A stretch of 64,000 bases of DNA from assembly GCF_946478805.1 (NCBI RefSeq), contig NZ_CAMLDC010000009.1, forward strand, positions 1 through 64,000. The letters run 5' to 3'. Under the pieces are notes generated by a model that saw only the letters and a list, made by a program, of their open reading frames with translations, was not told the DNA's origin and searched no databases. The DNA is from an uncultured Fluviicola sp. Lineage in GTDB: Bacteria > Bacteroidota > Bacteroidia > Flavobacteriales > Crocinitomicaceae. The position numbers were made by a program, and so were the translations under genes. Of the stretch, positions 16,148 to 25,487 are shown piece by piece (within the stretch, counting starts at the first letter, position 1; each line of letters begins with the position of its first letter).

Positions 16148-19100
16148 TTATCTTGTTACAGTAATATTACCTGTGTATGTTTCTTTTCTGCCATCCGTGA
16201 AAGTTACACTTGCCTGATAAGCATACACACCCGTATTTATTTTAACACCATTGAAAATTCCATCCCACTTGAAGTTCACATCCGAACTGACAACCATCCT
16301 GTTACCCCAACGGTCATAAACGTACCAAGTAAATGAAACAACGTCTCTTCCCACTCTCGGAGCCAAAAGGTCGTTTAATCCATCTCCATTCGGAGAGAAT
16401 GCAGTTGGCATATAGAATCCAAGGAAACAATTTTCTCCTACCGGATTCGGATCACATGAATCAAGCGGATCAGTTCCGTTTGCCACCTCATCACCATCAT
16501 TAATTCCATCACCGTCTGTATCCGGATTATTCGGATCTGTTCCGTATTGAGCTTCAGACCCATCCAGGATTCCATCACCATCCGTGTCTATGTTACAAGC
16601 CGGTGTTGCATTCGGAGGTGAACAAGGATCCAATGGGTTTGTTCCATTTGTAATCTCATCACCATCATTGATTCCGTCTCCGTCTGTATCTGGATTCGTT
16701 GGATTTGTTCCCGCAGTTCCCTCTTGTGCATTTGTCAATCCATCTCCATCCTGATCACAAGGACCGGCATTCGGATTTGGAATACATGGATCCGTATTTG
16801 CAGGGTCACTTTCATCTTTCACCCCATCACCATCTGTATCGACAACACTTGATTCCAAGCCATCAATAATTCCGTCTCCATCAGAATCCAACGGATTTGC
16901 AGGATCCGGACCAATTTCCGCACAATCACCCTCTCCGTCTCCATCCGTATCCGGATTGTTCGGGTCTGTTCCGGCTAAAATCTCATCTGTATTCGTACAA
17001 CCGTCACCATCCAAATCCGGATTATCAGGAATAAAAACCGCTGTAATGGTCACCGGAGCAACAATATCCATTGAATTGGTATCCTGAGTTACCGGCAAAG
17101 TGTAGGAATTTGCCGTATTCTCCCAATGTGAGAAAACATACCCGGTAAGTGGTTTAGCAATCAGGTTGGTCTGAATTCCCCCGAAATAATTTGCATTCCA
17201 AGGATAAGTAGGAGCCCAGATTGAATTCACTTTCACTTCTCCCGAATTTGCAGGACTGACTGTCACTACGATCGCATTAGGACCGGTGACCTGATAACAA
17301 TTTGTCATTCCCTGGTTCAGGGCGGTACATCTTAAATTGATAAAATCTCTCAAAGCCTGTACATTTGCTTGCCAGCCAGCTACAGTTCCTCCCCATTTGG
17401 TGCATTGTCCCGGCATTTCAGGAGCGATCTGGTTGACCATACTATCCAATAAGGTATTCATGTAAGGGCAGGAAAAATGCGTATTCACCAAATCGATGTA
17501 ACGAGTAATGTAGTATTGCTTCACCGTTGGATTTTCATTGATTAATTTCTCCAAAATATCTGTGTGGCCTTGCCCACCCGGATTTGGTAGATTCTCAACA
17601 TTACATGGATCTGCATTCGCACTTGGGTCAGGAATTCCTGTGTAGTTGATATAGTGTCCGAAAGTGGCATCCATATCCCACAAGGTATAACGCCATTTCT
17701 TCTTATCACCAGCCGGATCCATTCCACGCCACCAGGCAGTGTTCCAGTTCAACCAGTCTTGAGTAACCACATAGGAATTCAATACGAAATAATCCACTAA
17801 AGATTCCCAGTTCAATAAACTATCTACATAATTGAAATTTGCAGCAACTCCCATATTATTGGTGTTGATGTAATTTCGTAACGAGTTCCATGCAGGAATT
17901 GCATTAGGTGTACCATATTCCTCCCAGGTTGATCCCCAGGTTTTTAAATACTGTAAATGGTATTTGTCCTGATTGTCATAATAATTAGTAAAGTCATGGT
18001 CATCGGCTTTTTCACGAATTTCATAGACTCCCCAATATTGTCCGTTTACATAGACCACACAAGGTCTCCACGTACGCTCATCCAGTTTCAAATGTGCATT
18101 TTGAGAAAGTTGGGCAACAAATGCATCACGGATATGTGCTCCTCCTGTTTCAAATGAATAGTTGTCATTTGCTGCAGCTTTCAGTATTAATCGCTGGAAA
18201 TGATCCCTTGTTTTATTCGGGAAGATCTGGTGATCAATTTCATGATCATATCCAAACTGGTCTTTCATCACAAAGTCGAAACCTCTCTGGCTATATGCCC
18301 AGGAATCATTCCCATGTTTATTGAATTCCCCTTCTCCCTTATCTACAAATGATTTATCTGCCTCCCAAACTTCGAAGAAACCCTGCGGAGTGATTCCCCC
18401 GTTTCCGTTCAAAAGAGTCGCAACAGAATTACTTCCTGCTCCAGCAACTGAAACTACCGGAACGGTATGGTTCACATTGATGAAATAAGTTCCGGACATG
18501 GTGAAACTCGGTTCATCTGTTGAGAAAGCTTTTGCCCGAAGTACTTTGGTGGATGTGATTGAAACAGGACCTGAATAAAGTGTAGAAGTCGTTGTTGGAA
18601 CAGAACCGTCTGTAGTGTAGCGAATTGTTGCAGCGCCATTGGGACAAGTAATGCTTACGTTTTGAGTACCTGGATAGAATCCAGGTGCAACGCTGAAAAC
18701 AGGAGTTGCTGTATAAAAGTTCACCCCGCCACTGTTCGCAGCATTGGGAGTTGGAGTTAAAAATAATTTCCAGGTTGATGACCCATTCGTTTGACGGCCA
18801 ATCGAATGGTTTTGTTTTGTCATTTGAGTAATCTCGACAAAATCGACTGTAACATTGGTTGGGCTTGTCAAAATAAACCACTCATTTTTGGTTTGTGCCA
18901 AATTGAAACTCGGATGATACTGCGAACCGGAAACCAAATCCCGACCGCTGCAAAAAACCATTTTGTATCCACCTGCAGCAATTGACCCGGAAGGAATTTG
19001 CCATTTCTGGGGATTTGCGTCATTGTCAGACAAATAGTAACCCGTTAAATCCACCGAGGCAGCACCAGCATTATACAATTCAACCCAATCCTCGTATTGA

Positions 19101-19231
19101 CCAAAGGCGTCAACAGGACCACTTATATTAGAACATGAATATTCATTGATTATCACCTGTGAATTCGCTAAATTGGATAACAAAATAGGAAACAGGAAAC
19201 AAGCCGTTTTAAAGAGAGGTAGCAATTTCAT
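16148..19231 (-). CDS. CotH-kinase protein with TSP3 repeats, T9SS type B
   Basis: A 1027-residue multidomain secreted protein. In order: signal peptide (1-24); lamin-tail domain about 25-135 ('[13 protein letters not shown]', '[20 protein letters not shown]'); a chitobiase-like C-terminal domain about 180-245 ('[11 protein letters not shown]'); CotH kinase-like domain about 285-640 with '[11 protein letters not shown]' (401-411) and '[11 protein letters not shown]' (515-525); a bacterial Ig/InlB-like beta segment about 655-735; Ca-binding thrombospondin type 3 repeats about 738-928 (DTDGDG motifs); and a gliding-type B sorting domain about 939-1027 ('[16 protein letters not shown]', 'YDRWGNRM'). 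CotH proteins include protein kinases of spore coats. This one would act outside the cell or at its surface. The PorP/SprF gene follows after two bases. Confidence 0.9.
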   Translation of the reverse strand: MKLLPLFKTACFLFPILLSNLANSQVIINEYSCSNISGPVDAFGQYEDWVELYNAGAASVDLTGYYLSDNDANPQKWQIPSGSIAAGGYKMVFCSGRDLVSGSQYHPSFNLAQTKNEWFILTSPTNVTVDFVEITQMTKQNHSIGRQTNGSSTWKLFLTPTPNAANSGGVNFYTATPVFSVAPGFYPGTQNVSITCPNGAATIRYTTDGSVPTTTSTLYSGPVSITSTKVLRAKAFSTDEPSFTMSGTYFINVNHTVPVVSVAGAGSNSVATLLNGNGGITPQGFFEVWEADKSFVDKGEGEFNKHGNDSWAYSQRGFDFVMKDQFGYDHEIDHQIFPNKTRDHFQRLILKAAANDNYSFETGGAHIRDAFVAQLSQNAHLKLDERTWRPCVVYVNGQYWGVYEIREKADDHDFTNYYDNQDKYHLQYLKTWGSTWEEYGTPNAIPAWNSLRNYINTNNMGVAANFNYVDSLLNWESLVDYFVLNSYVVTQDWLNWNTAWWRGMDPAGDKKKWRYTLWDMDATFGHYINYTGIPDPSANADPCNVENLPNPGGQGHTDILEKLINENPTVKQYYITRYIDLVNTHFSCPYMNTLLDSMVNQIAPEMPGQCTKWGGTVAGWQANVQALRDFINLRCTALNQGMTNCYQVTGPNAIVVTVSPANSGEVKVNSIWAPTYPWNANYFGGIQTNLIAKPLTGYVFSHWENTANSYTLPVTQDTNSMDIVAPVTITAVFIPDNPDLDGDGCTNTDEILAGTDPNNPDTDGDGEGDCAEIGPDPANPLDSDGDGIIDGLESSVVDTDGDGVKDESDPANTDPCIPNPNAGPCDQDGDGLTNAQEGTAGTNPTNPDTDGDGINDGDEITNGTNPLDPCSPPNATPACNIDTDGDGILDGSEAQYGTDPNNPDTDGDGINDGDEVANGTDPLDSCDPNPVGENCFLGFYMPTAFSPNGDGLNDLLAPRVGRDVVSFTWYVYDRWGNRMVVSSDVNFKWDGIFNGVKINTGVYAYQASVTFTDGRKETYTGNITVTR
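16448..17020. repeat. TSP3-encoding repeat region
   Basis: This segment encodes repeated Asp-rich units such as [14 protein letters not shown] and [10 protein letters not shown] (residues about 738-928 of the CotH protein). At DNA level, near-identical blocks recur about every 80-250 bp. It could recombine and change repeat number. Confidence 0.8.
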
Positions 19232-19409
19232 GTGTAGTTTTCATTTAAAGAGTGTATAATTTTACGAATCTTTTATGTTATAATCCAAACAGTAGACGTA
19301 ATTTTTCACGAAAAGTAGCGAAAAGGTTCATTTTTAATTTCTAATTCCTTATTACAGGCGTATAATTTGATTAAAATTCTCTTAATATTGCAGCTATTAA
19401 ACTAGACTA

Positions 19410-19835
19410 ATGAAAAAACTAATTTTTGGAATTGCCGTTCTCTCCACAATTTCAGCATGTAAGAAAGTAGAAGGCGACGGAGGTCGTGCATCTATCTCAG
19501 GAAATGTGATGGTAGAAGAAAGACTTCGCATCAACGGAGTTGTGACCGATACTGTGAGTTATGTTGGAGCAAAAGAAGATCTATATATCATTTACGGTGA
19601 TGGTGATGCGATGTACGACGATAAGATCCAGGTTTCTTATGATGGCTCATTCAAGTTCGAATTTTTGCAACCGGGAAATTATACCATTTTCGGATACAGT
19701 AAGATTTTCCACCCCGGGAACAATATTCCGAACAATGATGATGATTACAACACCGTGGAAGTTGTCAGCAAAACGGTAAGCATCGGTAAAAAGGAAAATG
19801 CAGATATTGGCACCATTACGTTAATTAAGAACTAA
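19410..19835 (+). CDS. Small lipoprotein upstream of DUF2490 protein
   Basis: A 141-residue lipoprotein with signal MKKLIFGIAVLSTISAC and lipobox Cys17, followed by KK. Residues about 28-135 form a single beta-rich domain ('ASISGNVMVEERL', 'DGSFKFEFLQPGNYTIFGYS') resembling a carboxypeptidase-regulatory-like or transthyretin-like fold. It abuts the DUF2490 gene with no spacer (the TAA is followed at once by ATG), so both probably act together at the outer membrane. The intergenic region to the divergent CotH gene (178 bp) holds no clear promoter; TAATATTG at 19383-19390 is one base off the consensus. Confidence 0.75.
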   Translation: MKKLIFGIAVLSTISACKKVEGDGGRASISGNVMVEERLRINGVVTDTVSYVGAKEDLYIIYGDGDAMYDDKIQVSYDGSFKFEFLQPGNYTIFGYSKIFHPGNNIPNNDDDYNTVEVVSKTVSIGKKENADIGTITLIKN

Positions 19836-20567
19836 ATGAGGTCCTTAATTATAATTGCTTTTTTCCTGGTGTCTTCTTTCCTGGCTTGGAATCAGAGCAC
19901 GAGAGGGCAATTTTGGTTTAGTGCCGGAGTAAAGCGCGAAATTAAGTACAACCTGGAAGCGAACCTGAACACGAACGTCCGTCTGAACAATTATGGTCAA
20001 TTGGCGACCTTGTACCAGGAAGCAAGCTTGAAGTATAACAAACTGGATTGGTTCAGGCCTTCCATTGAATACCGGATTGTCACCAACTACGATAAGCGAA
20101 GAAATTACGAAAACAGTCACCGGTTGAATTTCAATGCGGATTTTCGTCACAAGTTCCAGCAGATTAAGTTTGGAGCTCGTTTGCGTTACCAGATGTATAT
20201 CGGTGGATACGCATCAAACGGAAGTGATCTCGACCCAGCTTTTCGTGTAAAACCACATGTGGAGTGGGATAAACCAAAATCCAAAATAACTCCGGAAGCT
20301 TCCGTGGAATTTTTCTATAATCCGACAAGTGGTCCATTTGGCCATACCTGGAACCGTGTGCGTTATGGATTGACCTTGAATTTCAATTTACCGGGATCAA
20401 ATGAGGTTGGCCTGACATATTATTATGGCCAGAAATTCAATGCCAAGAATAATTACAACGAGCACATCCTTTCTTTGGAATATACCTTCGATTGGAAAAA
20501 AGCAAAGAAGAAGAAGAAAAAGAAAAATGACGACGAACTGGAAGAGGATATTGAGTACCCTGAGTAA
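19836..20567 (+). CDS. DUF2490-type outer membrane beta-barrel protein
   Basis: A 243-residue protein with signal peptide (MRSLIIIAFFLVSSFLAWNQ) and 'FWFSAGVKREIKYNLEANLN', the usual start of DUF2490 proteins. Alternating hydrophobic and aromatic strands follow to the end ('HILSLEYTFDW'). A highly charged Lys/Glu/Asp tail (KKAKKKKKKKNDDELEEDIE) is added after the last strand, which is unusual for an outer membrane barrel and would face the periplasm if the barrel closes before it. The gene directly follows the lipoprotein gene. Its stop overlaps the palindromic element that precedes the convergent rodA 3' end. Confidence 0.8.
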   Translation: MRSLIIIAFFLVSSFLAWNQSTRGQFWFSAGVKREIKYNLEANLNTNVRLNNYGQLATLYQEASLKYNKLDWFRPSIEYRIVTNYDKRRNYENSHRLNFNADFRHKFQQIKFGARLRYQMYIGGYASNGSDLDPAFRVKPHVEWDKPKSKITPEASVEFFYNPTSGPFGHTWNRVRYGLTLNFNLPGSNEVGLTYYYGQKFNAKNNYNEHILSLEYTFDWKKAKKKKKKKNDDELEEDIEYPE

Positions 20568-20668
20568 TTGAGAATGTAAAAGTGAAAAAGGAGATCTAAA
20601 TTTTGGAGATCATTTTGCAGTCCTTCATAATTGAAATCTTTTCAATTCTCCATTTTACATTTTCAATT
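20566..20668. repeat. Palindromic intergenic element A
   Basis: The outer arms AATTGAGAATGTAAAAGTG (20566-20584) and CATTTTACATTTTCAATT (20651-20668) are imperfect inverted repeats. Inside lie AAGGA/TCCTT and two GGAGATC copies. The element fills the space between the convergent DUF2490 and rodA stops and can act as a bidirectional terminator. A related sequence occurs at 48548-48630, also between convergent genes. Confidence 0.65.
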
Positions 20669-22065
20669 TAGAAAAGTACGTCTCTTCGTTGGCTATCCAA
20701 TTTCAAAAGGATGAACAGGAGCATGGAGAATGACATCAAGGATGATCCCCCATAACTGAAGAATGGCAATGGAATCCCGATTACCGGCGCCAATCCGATA
20801 TTCATCCCGATATTGACTGCAAAGTGATAGAAGACGATCATGGCCACACAATAAGCGTAAACGCGATTGAACGTGGAACGTTGACGTTCGGCTATCACAA
20901 TAATCCGGAAAAGCATTCCCATAAAGAGAATGACAATCGCAAGACTTCCCATGAATCCCCATTCTTCTGCAAGCGGACAAAAGATAAAATCCGTTTCACT
21001 TTCCGGAACATGATTGGAACGCACACTGGCCACACTCGCTTTTTTATATCCTTTGCCAAAAAGTCCACCGGAACCTACTGCAGCCATCGCACGATTCCGG
21101 TTGTAATCCTTTCCATCATCGTCTTTGCGCAAACCGAGAACCAACTCAATGCGGTCTTTTTGGTGCTGAGCTAAACTTGAGAAGGAAAAGTTGACAGTCG
21201 TAGAAACCGCAACGGATAAGAACCAACCTGTTACAATGATCAATAAAACCCTTCTTTGATCCCGTTTCGATGAAATCCAACGAAGGACCAGGTAAGCGAC
21301 TAAGGCAATGAGCGTTATTACCGTAATGACACCATAAAAACCCGGAATCAAAACTCCACGCATGAAGGTGAACTCATACTTGTTCCCACTCATCAAAAGC
21401 GTAACAATGGAAAGAAATACCACGTAGAACAAGATGGGAATAAAGTGACTTCCCACCCACGTTTCCTTGAAACGAACTCCGGGAATGACATTCACCACCT
21501 TCAATACCAGCGGATCAAAAGTGATTCCTTCACGGTATAAAACGAAGAAAAACGAAGTAAATACCACAAAAGTTCCGGCATCTGGCTGTAACAGGATCAA
21601 AACCATCGGCACCATGACTATTCCTAGTGCAACAAATACCGTTTGCACATTCTGGTTCTTGACGTTTACGGTGGAAATGTAGCGTGAGAGCACTATCGCC
21701 GTTCCGATCTTCATGAATTCGGCAGGCTGGATACCCAAGGAACCGATTCCCAACCAGGCACGGGCACCATTAATCGGTGGTGTAAAAAGAACTACCACCA
21801 GCAGTGAGAAACAAAACAAATAAATAGGAATCGCAAATTTGCGGTAGATGTCGGAATCGATCAGGAATACCAGGAACCCCAAGAAAATGGAGATCCCGAC
21901 CCACATAATCTGCTTCCCATATTTTTGGGAAAAATCAAAAATATTGGGATGATCCGGGTCGTATGCAGCTGAATAGACATTGGCGATTCCCATACCCAAC
22001 ATGATGACTACAATTGAAAGTAACCACCAATCTATGTGTTGTGTAAGTGAATCTTCTCTTCTCAT
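20668..22065 (-). CDS. rodA: Peptidoglycan polymerase RodA
   Basis: RodA, 465 residues, is a SEDS-family glycosyltransferase that polymerises glycan strands during cell elongation together with PBP2. About ten transmembrane helices are visible. The conserved loop 'AVGSGGLFGKG' and 'HVPESETDFIFCPLAEEWGF' identify the family, and 'PVIGIPLPFFSYGGSSL' near the end is the typical FtsW/RodA motif. Residues about 240-310 hold an extra hydrophilic loop plus helices, making the protein longer than E. coli RodA (370 aa), which I recall as common in Bacteroidota. It is the last gene of mreC-mreD-mrdA-rodA, 108 bp after mrdA. Confidence 0.95.
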   Translation of the reverse strand: MRREDSLTQHIDWWLLSIVVIMLGMGIANVYSAAYDPDHPNIFDFSQKYGKQIMWVGISIFLGFLVFLIDSDIYRKFAIPIYLFCFSLLVVVLFTPPINGARAWLGIGSLGIQPAEFMKIGTAIVLSRYISTVNVKNQNVQTVFVALGIVMVPMVLILLQPDAGTFVVFTSFFFVLYREGITFDPLVLKVVNVIPGVRFKETWVGSHFIPILFYVVFLSIVTLLMSGNKYEFTFMRGVLIPGFYGVITVITLIALVAYLVLRWISSKRDQRRVLLIIVTGWFLSVAVSTTVNFSFSSLAQHQKDRIELVLGLRKDDDGKDYNRNRAMAAVGSGGLFGKGYKKASVASVRSNHVPESETDFIFCPLAEEWGFMGSLAIVILFMGMLFRIIVIAERQRSTFNRVYAYCVAMIVFYHFAVNIGMNIGLAPVIGIPLPFFSYGGSSLMSFSMLLFILLKLDSQRRDVLF

Positions 22066-22173
22066 TTATTTTCTTGTAACTGCTTCTATTTTGTTGAACC
22101 GTGCTACCCACTTCTCATCTCAATTAATTTTCTCTGAGAACTGCTCTAACGTTTGTTCAGTTTTCAGGGTTTT

Positions 22174-24057
22174 TCACCCCTTCTTCTTTTTCGGCCTTGC
22201 CTTGATATTTAACAGGTTTGCTGAGGAAACCATCTGCTCTTTCGCCTTGTCCTTCACTTTTCTGTGAATGTACTTATCAATCATCAATCCGGCAGTAGGC
22301 GCAGCCCAAACTCCACCAAAACCAGCATTTTCAATGAAAACAGCAATGGCAATTTTTGGATTCTCCATGGGCGCAAAAGCAAGGAATACGGAGTGGTCTT
22401 CTCCGTGAGGGTTTTGCGCAGTTCCCGTTTTTCCACAAACAGTAACTCCTTCAACAACAGCTCGCTTCCCGGTTCCTCCTGATTCATAACATACGCGTCT
22501 CATCCCCTCGATAATCGGTTCGAAATTCGCCGCATCAACCTTGGTTCTGTGAACCACTTTAAATTGAGGAAGCGGGCCCGTGTTTCCAATTGACCGAACA
22601 AAATGAGGAGTGTAATACCATCCTTTATTTGCAATGATTGCAGCAATATTGGCCATTTGGAGAGGTGTCACTTTCACTTCTCCCTGTCCGATGGAAATGG
22701 AGCGAATCGTAGAAAAAGCCCAGGTATTATGTCCATACCATTTATCGTAATAAGCTGAATTCGGGATCAATCCGGAACGCATTCCCGTTACATCGGTATC
22801 AAACTCGCTTCCCAATCCGAAACTGGTGATGTAATCATACCATTCATTCAAACCTAATTCCGCATCTGCAAAAATAGATTTCTTTTTTCCTTGTTGGATG
22901 ATACGTCTCATCACATAATAGAAATACGGATTACAGGAATATTTAATCCCATCAGGTAAGCTCGTCGCATTCGGATGGTTGTGGCAACCTACCATGGATT
23001 TCGTACACGGAAACCCTGATTCCGGGGTAATCACTCCTTCTTGTAAACCAATTAGGGACTGCAACAATTTAAAAATGGATCCGGGAGGATATTCTGCTGC
23101 CAAAGGTCTTGGATACAAGGGTTTTCCTTCGTCCAATAACAACTTCGGATAGTTTTTACCGATATTTCTTCTCCCTACCAAAATATTCGGGTCAAAACTT
23201 GGAGCCGAAACCAATGCCAGAATTTCTCCTGTTTTGGGTTCAATGGCAACAATACATCCCCGTTTGTTCTGCATCAGTTTTTCACCGTAAACCTGCAATT
23301 GGATATCCAGTCCCAAATGCAAAGCCGGTCCCTGTTCTGCCAAGGTGTCATACTTTCCGCCTGCATAAGATTCGATCGCATTATTGAGTGCAGAAGTTAC
23401 AATGTACTTGATTCCTTTCTGACCTCTTAATTGCTTCTCGTAATACCGTTCAATTCCTGCTCTTCCTATTTGATCACCCGGTCTGTAAAAACGATCTTCT
23501 TCTATCTCTTCCTTTGAAACTTCATTGAGGTAGCCGAAAATATTTGCACCTCCGGAGTAAGGATAACTTCTCATGGAAGTCAAATCCTCATAAAATCCGG
23601 GGAATTTTTCCAAGTGAGGAGCAATTCGCGTAATTTCATCGATTGTCAGTTCCTTAATGAAAGGATACGGACGCTGCTTCTGGTAATTCTCCTGAAGTTT
23701 CCCTGTATTCGGATTACGGTATTTCCCCTCTCCTTTTTTGATTTGATAGAACCGGTCTTTTACTTCCTGTTTTGTCCATCCAACCAGGTTTGCAAATGCA
23801 ACCGTATCGAAATCATGAATATCCTCTTCTTTCATCATCAAGTTATAGTAACTCCTATTTGTCACTACCTTCTTGTTATGCCTGTCGAAAACGATCCCCC
23901 TTGGCGGAGTGATTTCTTTTCTTTTCTCAGCAATTTCCGCAGCCCTCAACTTCCAGGTATCGTCTACCACTTGCATGAAAAACAGGCGAATCAAATAAAT
24001 TGATCCTACAAGGATAAAAAACACCAGGATGACGTATTTCCTTCCATCCAGATTCAT
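22174..24057 (-). CDS. mrdA: Penicillin-binding protein 2
   Basis: PBP2, 627 residues, is the elongation-specific class B transpeptidase. There is one N-terminal membrane helix (about 9-27) and a pedestal domain ('RAAEIAEKRKEITPPRGIVF', then 'DRHNKKVV'). The transpeptidase domain has Ser327-x-x-Lys330 in PGSIFK, Ser374-Cys-Asn376 in YSCNPYF, and Lys543-Thr-Gly in GKTGTAQN. The SxN motif reads SCN. Its ATG overlaps the mreD stop by four bases. It forms the Rod complex with RodA, MreC, MreD and the distant MreB. The Lys-rich C-terminus (KARPKKKKG) is cytosol-type in composition but would lie in the periplasm. Confidence 0.96.
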   Translation of the reverse strand: MNLDGRKYVILVFFILVGSIYLIRLFFMQVVDDTWKLRAAEIAEKRKEITPPRGIVFDRHNKKVVTNRSYYNLMMKEEDIHDFDTVAFANLVGWTKQEVKDRFYQIKKGEGKYRNPNTGKLQENYQKQRPYPFIKELTIDEITRIAPHLEKFPGFYEDLTSMRSYPYSGGANIFGYLNEVSKEEIEEDRFYRPGDQIGRAGIERYYEKQLRGQKGIKYIVTSALNNAIESYAGGKYDTLAEQGPALHLGLDIQLQVYGEKLMQNKRGCIVAIEPKTGEILALVSAPSFDPNILVGRRNIGKNYPKLLLDEGKPLYPRPLAAEYPPGSIFKLLQSLIGLQEGVITPESGFPCTKSMVGCHNHPNATSLPDGIKYSCNPYFYYVMRRIIQQGKKKSIFADAELGLNEWYDYITSFGLGSEFDTDVTGMRSGLIPNSAYYDKWYGHNTWAFSTIRSISIGQGEVKVTPLQMANIAAIIANKGWYYTPHFVRSIGNTGPLPQFKVVHRTKVDAANFEPIIEGMRRVCYESGGTGKRAVVEGVTVCGKTGTAQNPHGEDHSVFLAFAPMENPKIAIAVFIENAGFGGVWAAPTAGLMIDKYIHRKVKDKAKEQMVSSANLLNIKARPKKKKG

Positions 24058-24572
24058 CGTACTGCCTTTTTGTTAGAGATGAAGATAAATTGCACTAATA
24101 AGCTTAATAAGAAAGAACTCGGTACGCTTAACCCGATCTTAAGTAAAATCCAGATGAATTCATTCCATTTGAATGACTCAATGGTAAAGAACCACGTATG
24201 GTGAATCAATAATAAGGTTCCATAAGAATATAAGAACCACCGTCCACCCATTGAATAGACATTCACAGATTCCACACTTTCATAACCATCTCTCGGTGAT
24301 AACCATTTGAAAATAATCGGCCTGAAAAATGCCATGATCACCGCACTCGAGGCGTGAAGCCCAAAGGTATTGGAAAAGGAATCAATGATCAATCCAAAAG
24401 CGAAACTAAGCAACATCAATGGCACCGTTCCCATTTGAAAAGGCAACATAAAAATGAACAAGGGATAGATCATCGCATAAAGACCCAGACCCGGTTCCAG
24501 GTTGTTTAATATCAGTACCTGAAATAGTACGAATAATGCAAAACGAATGCTATTTAAAACAAAAATATTCAC
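24054..24572 (-). CDS. mreD: Rod shape-determining protein MreD
   Basis: A 172-residue membrane protein with about five hydrophobic helices and little else, located exactly between mreC and mrdA. Motifs are weak, as usual for MreD; 'FALFVLFQVLILNNLEPG' at the N-terminus and 'LSFAFGLIIDSFSNTFGLHA' in the middle match the general MreD pattern (a helix ending in G-x-x-x-D). It starts immediately after the mreC stop and overlaps mrdA by four bases. The assignment rests strongly on context. Confidence 0.9.
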   Translation of the reverse strand: MNIFVLNSIRFALFVLFQVLILNNLEPGLGLYAMIYPLFIFMLPFQMGTVPLMLLSFAFGLIIDSFSNTFGLHASSAVIMAFFRPIIFKWLSPRDGYESVESVNVYSMGGRWFLYSYGTLLLIHHTWFFTIESFKWNEFIWILLKIGLSVPSSFLLSLLVQFIFISNKKAVR

Positions 24573-25421
24573 TTAAAAATCCTCTTCTTCTTTATCCGGC
24601 GGAATTTTTCCCTCCAGTTCTCTTAATTCATCCAATAGGACATTCTTGATCACATAAACGTGCTGAATGGTCCTGAAATCTTCCGCAATCCTTACCTGCA
24701 AATCCCACAACGGTTTCCCTTCGATTGATTTTCGCTTGGTGATTACCCCGACCGGGATTCCTTTCGGATAAATTCCGGATCCTCCCCGGGTAATCACTTT
24801 TGTAAATTTCTTAATCGAAATGTCATTCGAGATTCCTGCAACCTGGCAAATTTTCGGGTTGATACCATCCCACTTCAACAAACCGAAGGCGCCACCATCA
24901 CGCATACTCACATCCACATTGATATTCTTGGAAAGAATGGTTTTAACTACCGAATACTTTTCACCAACCAAATGGACGATTCCCACCACTCCTTTCGAGG
25001 AAATAACTCCCAATCCTTTTTTAATCCCATGGTTGCTCCCAATGTCAATGGTCATGTAATTATTGCGTTTATCGTAGGTGTTGTTGATAACGGAAGCCGG
25101 CACATACAAGTATTGCTGGTGGTAGTTTGTATCCTCGATTTGGATCAGTTCACGATCGATCTTATAATTGGAACCTTTTAATTTCTCGCGTAACCGTGCA
25201 TTTTCCCATTCCAATTTTCGGTTCGTGTTTTCAAGGTTGAAATGCTGTGTCACGGAGTTTCTGACGGTAAAAAGTCCGCCGTTGATTTTTGAAGCACTTG
25301 AAAAAACCTGCAATCGCGCAAATTCAGAGTATTGGATATAGGCAGAAAGTGCTACAATTTGGAGTAACACAAAGACCAAAAAGATCTGAAATCGTTTGAA
25401 AAAAGCAATCAAATTGCGCAT
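24573..25421 (-). CDS. mreC: Rod shape-determining protein MreC
   Basis: MreC, 282 residues: a short cytosolic tail, one membrane helix (about 11-30), a coiled-coil segment about 58-90 ('NLENTNRKLEWENARLREKL'), then the double beta-barrel periplasmic domain ('MTIDIGSNHGIKKGLGVISS', 'GVVGIVHLVGEKYSVVKTIL', 'TRGGSGIYPKGIPVGVI'). It scaffolds PBP2 and RodA. It is the first gene of the mreC-mreD-mrdA-rodA operon and has a perfect -7 box four bases before its ATG, so mreB is not needed upstream for its expression. Confidence 0.95.
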   Translation of the reverse strand: MRNLIAFFKRFQIFLVFVLLQIVALSAYIQYSEFARLQVFSSASKINGGLFTVRNSVTQHFNLENTNRKLEWENARLREKLKGSNYKIDRELIQIEDTNYHQQYLYVPASVINNTYDKRNNYMTIDIGSNHGIKKGLGVISSKGVVGIVHLVGEKYSVVKTILSKNINVDVSMRDGGAFGLLKWDGINPKICQVAGISNDISIKKFTKVITRGGSGIYPKGIPVGVITKRKSIEGKPLWDLQVRIAEDFRTIQHVYVIKNVLLDELRELEGKIPPDKEEEDF

Positions 25422-25425
25422 GCCA

Positions 25426-25433
25426 CAAAATTA
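25426..25433 (-). promoter_or_regulatory. mreC -7 box adjacent to start codon
   Basis: TAATTTTG on the minus strand is an exact TAnnTTTG match, with only four bases (TGGC) between it and the mreC ATG. No clear TTTG lies 19-22 nt upstream. If used, it gives a leaderless transcript, as proposed for purN. Confidence 0.4.
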
Positions 25434-25487
25434 GTTAGATAAACGATTTTCTGAAGGGTGAACTGAATTTTTATTTGACAATGTACT

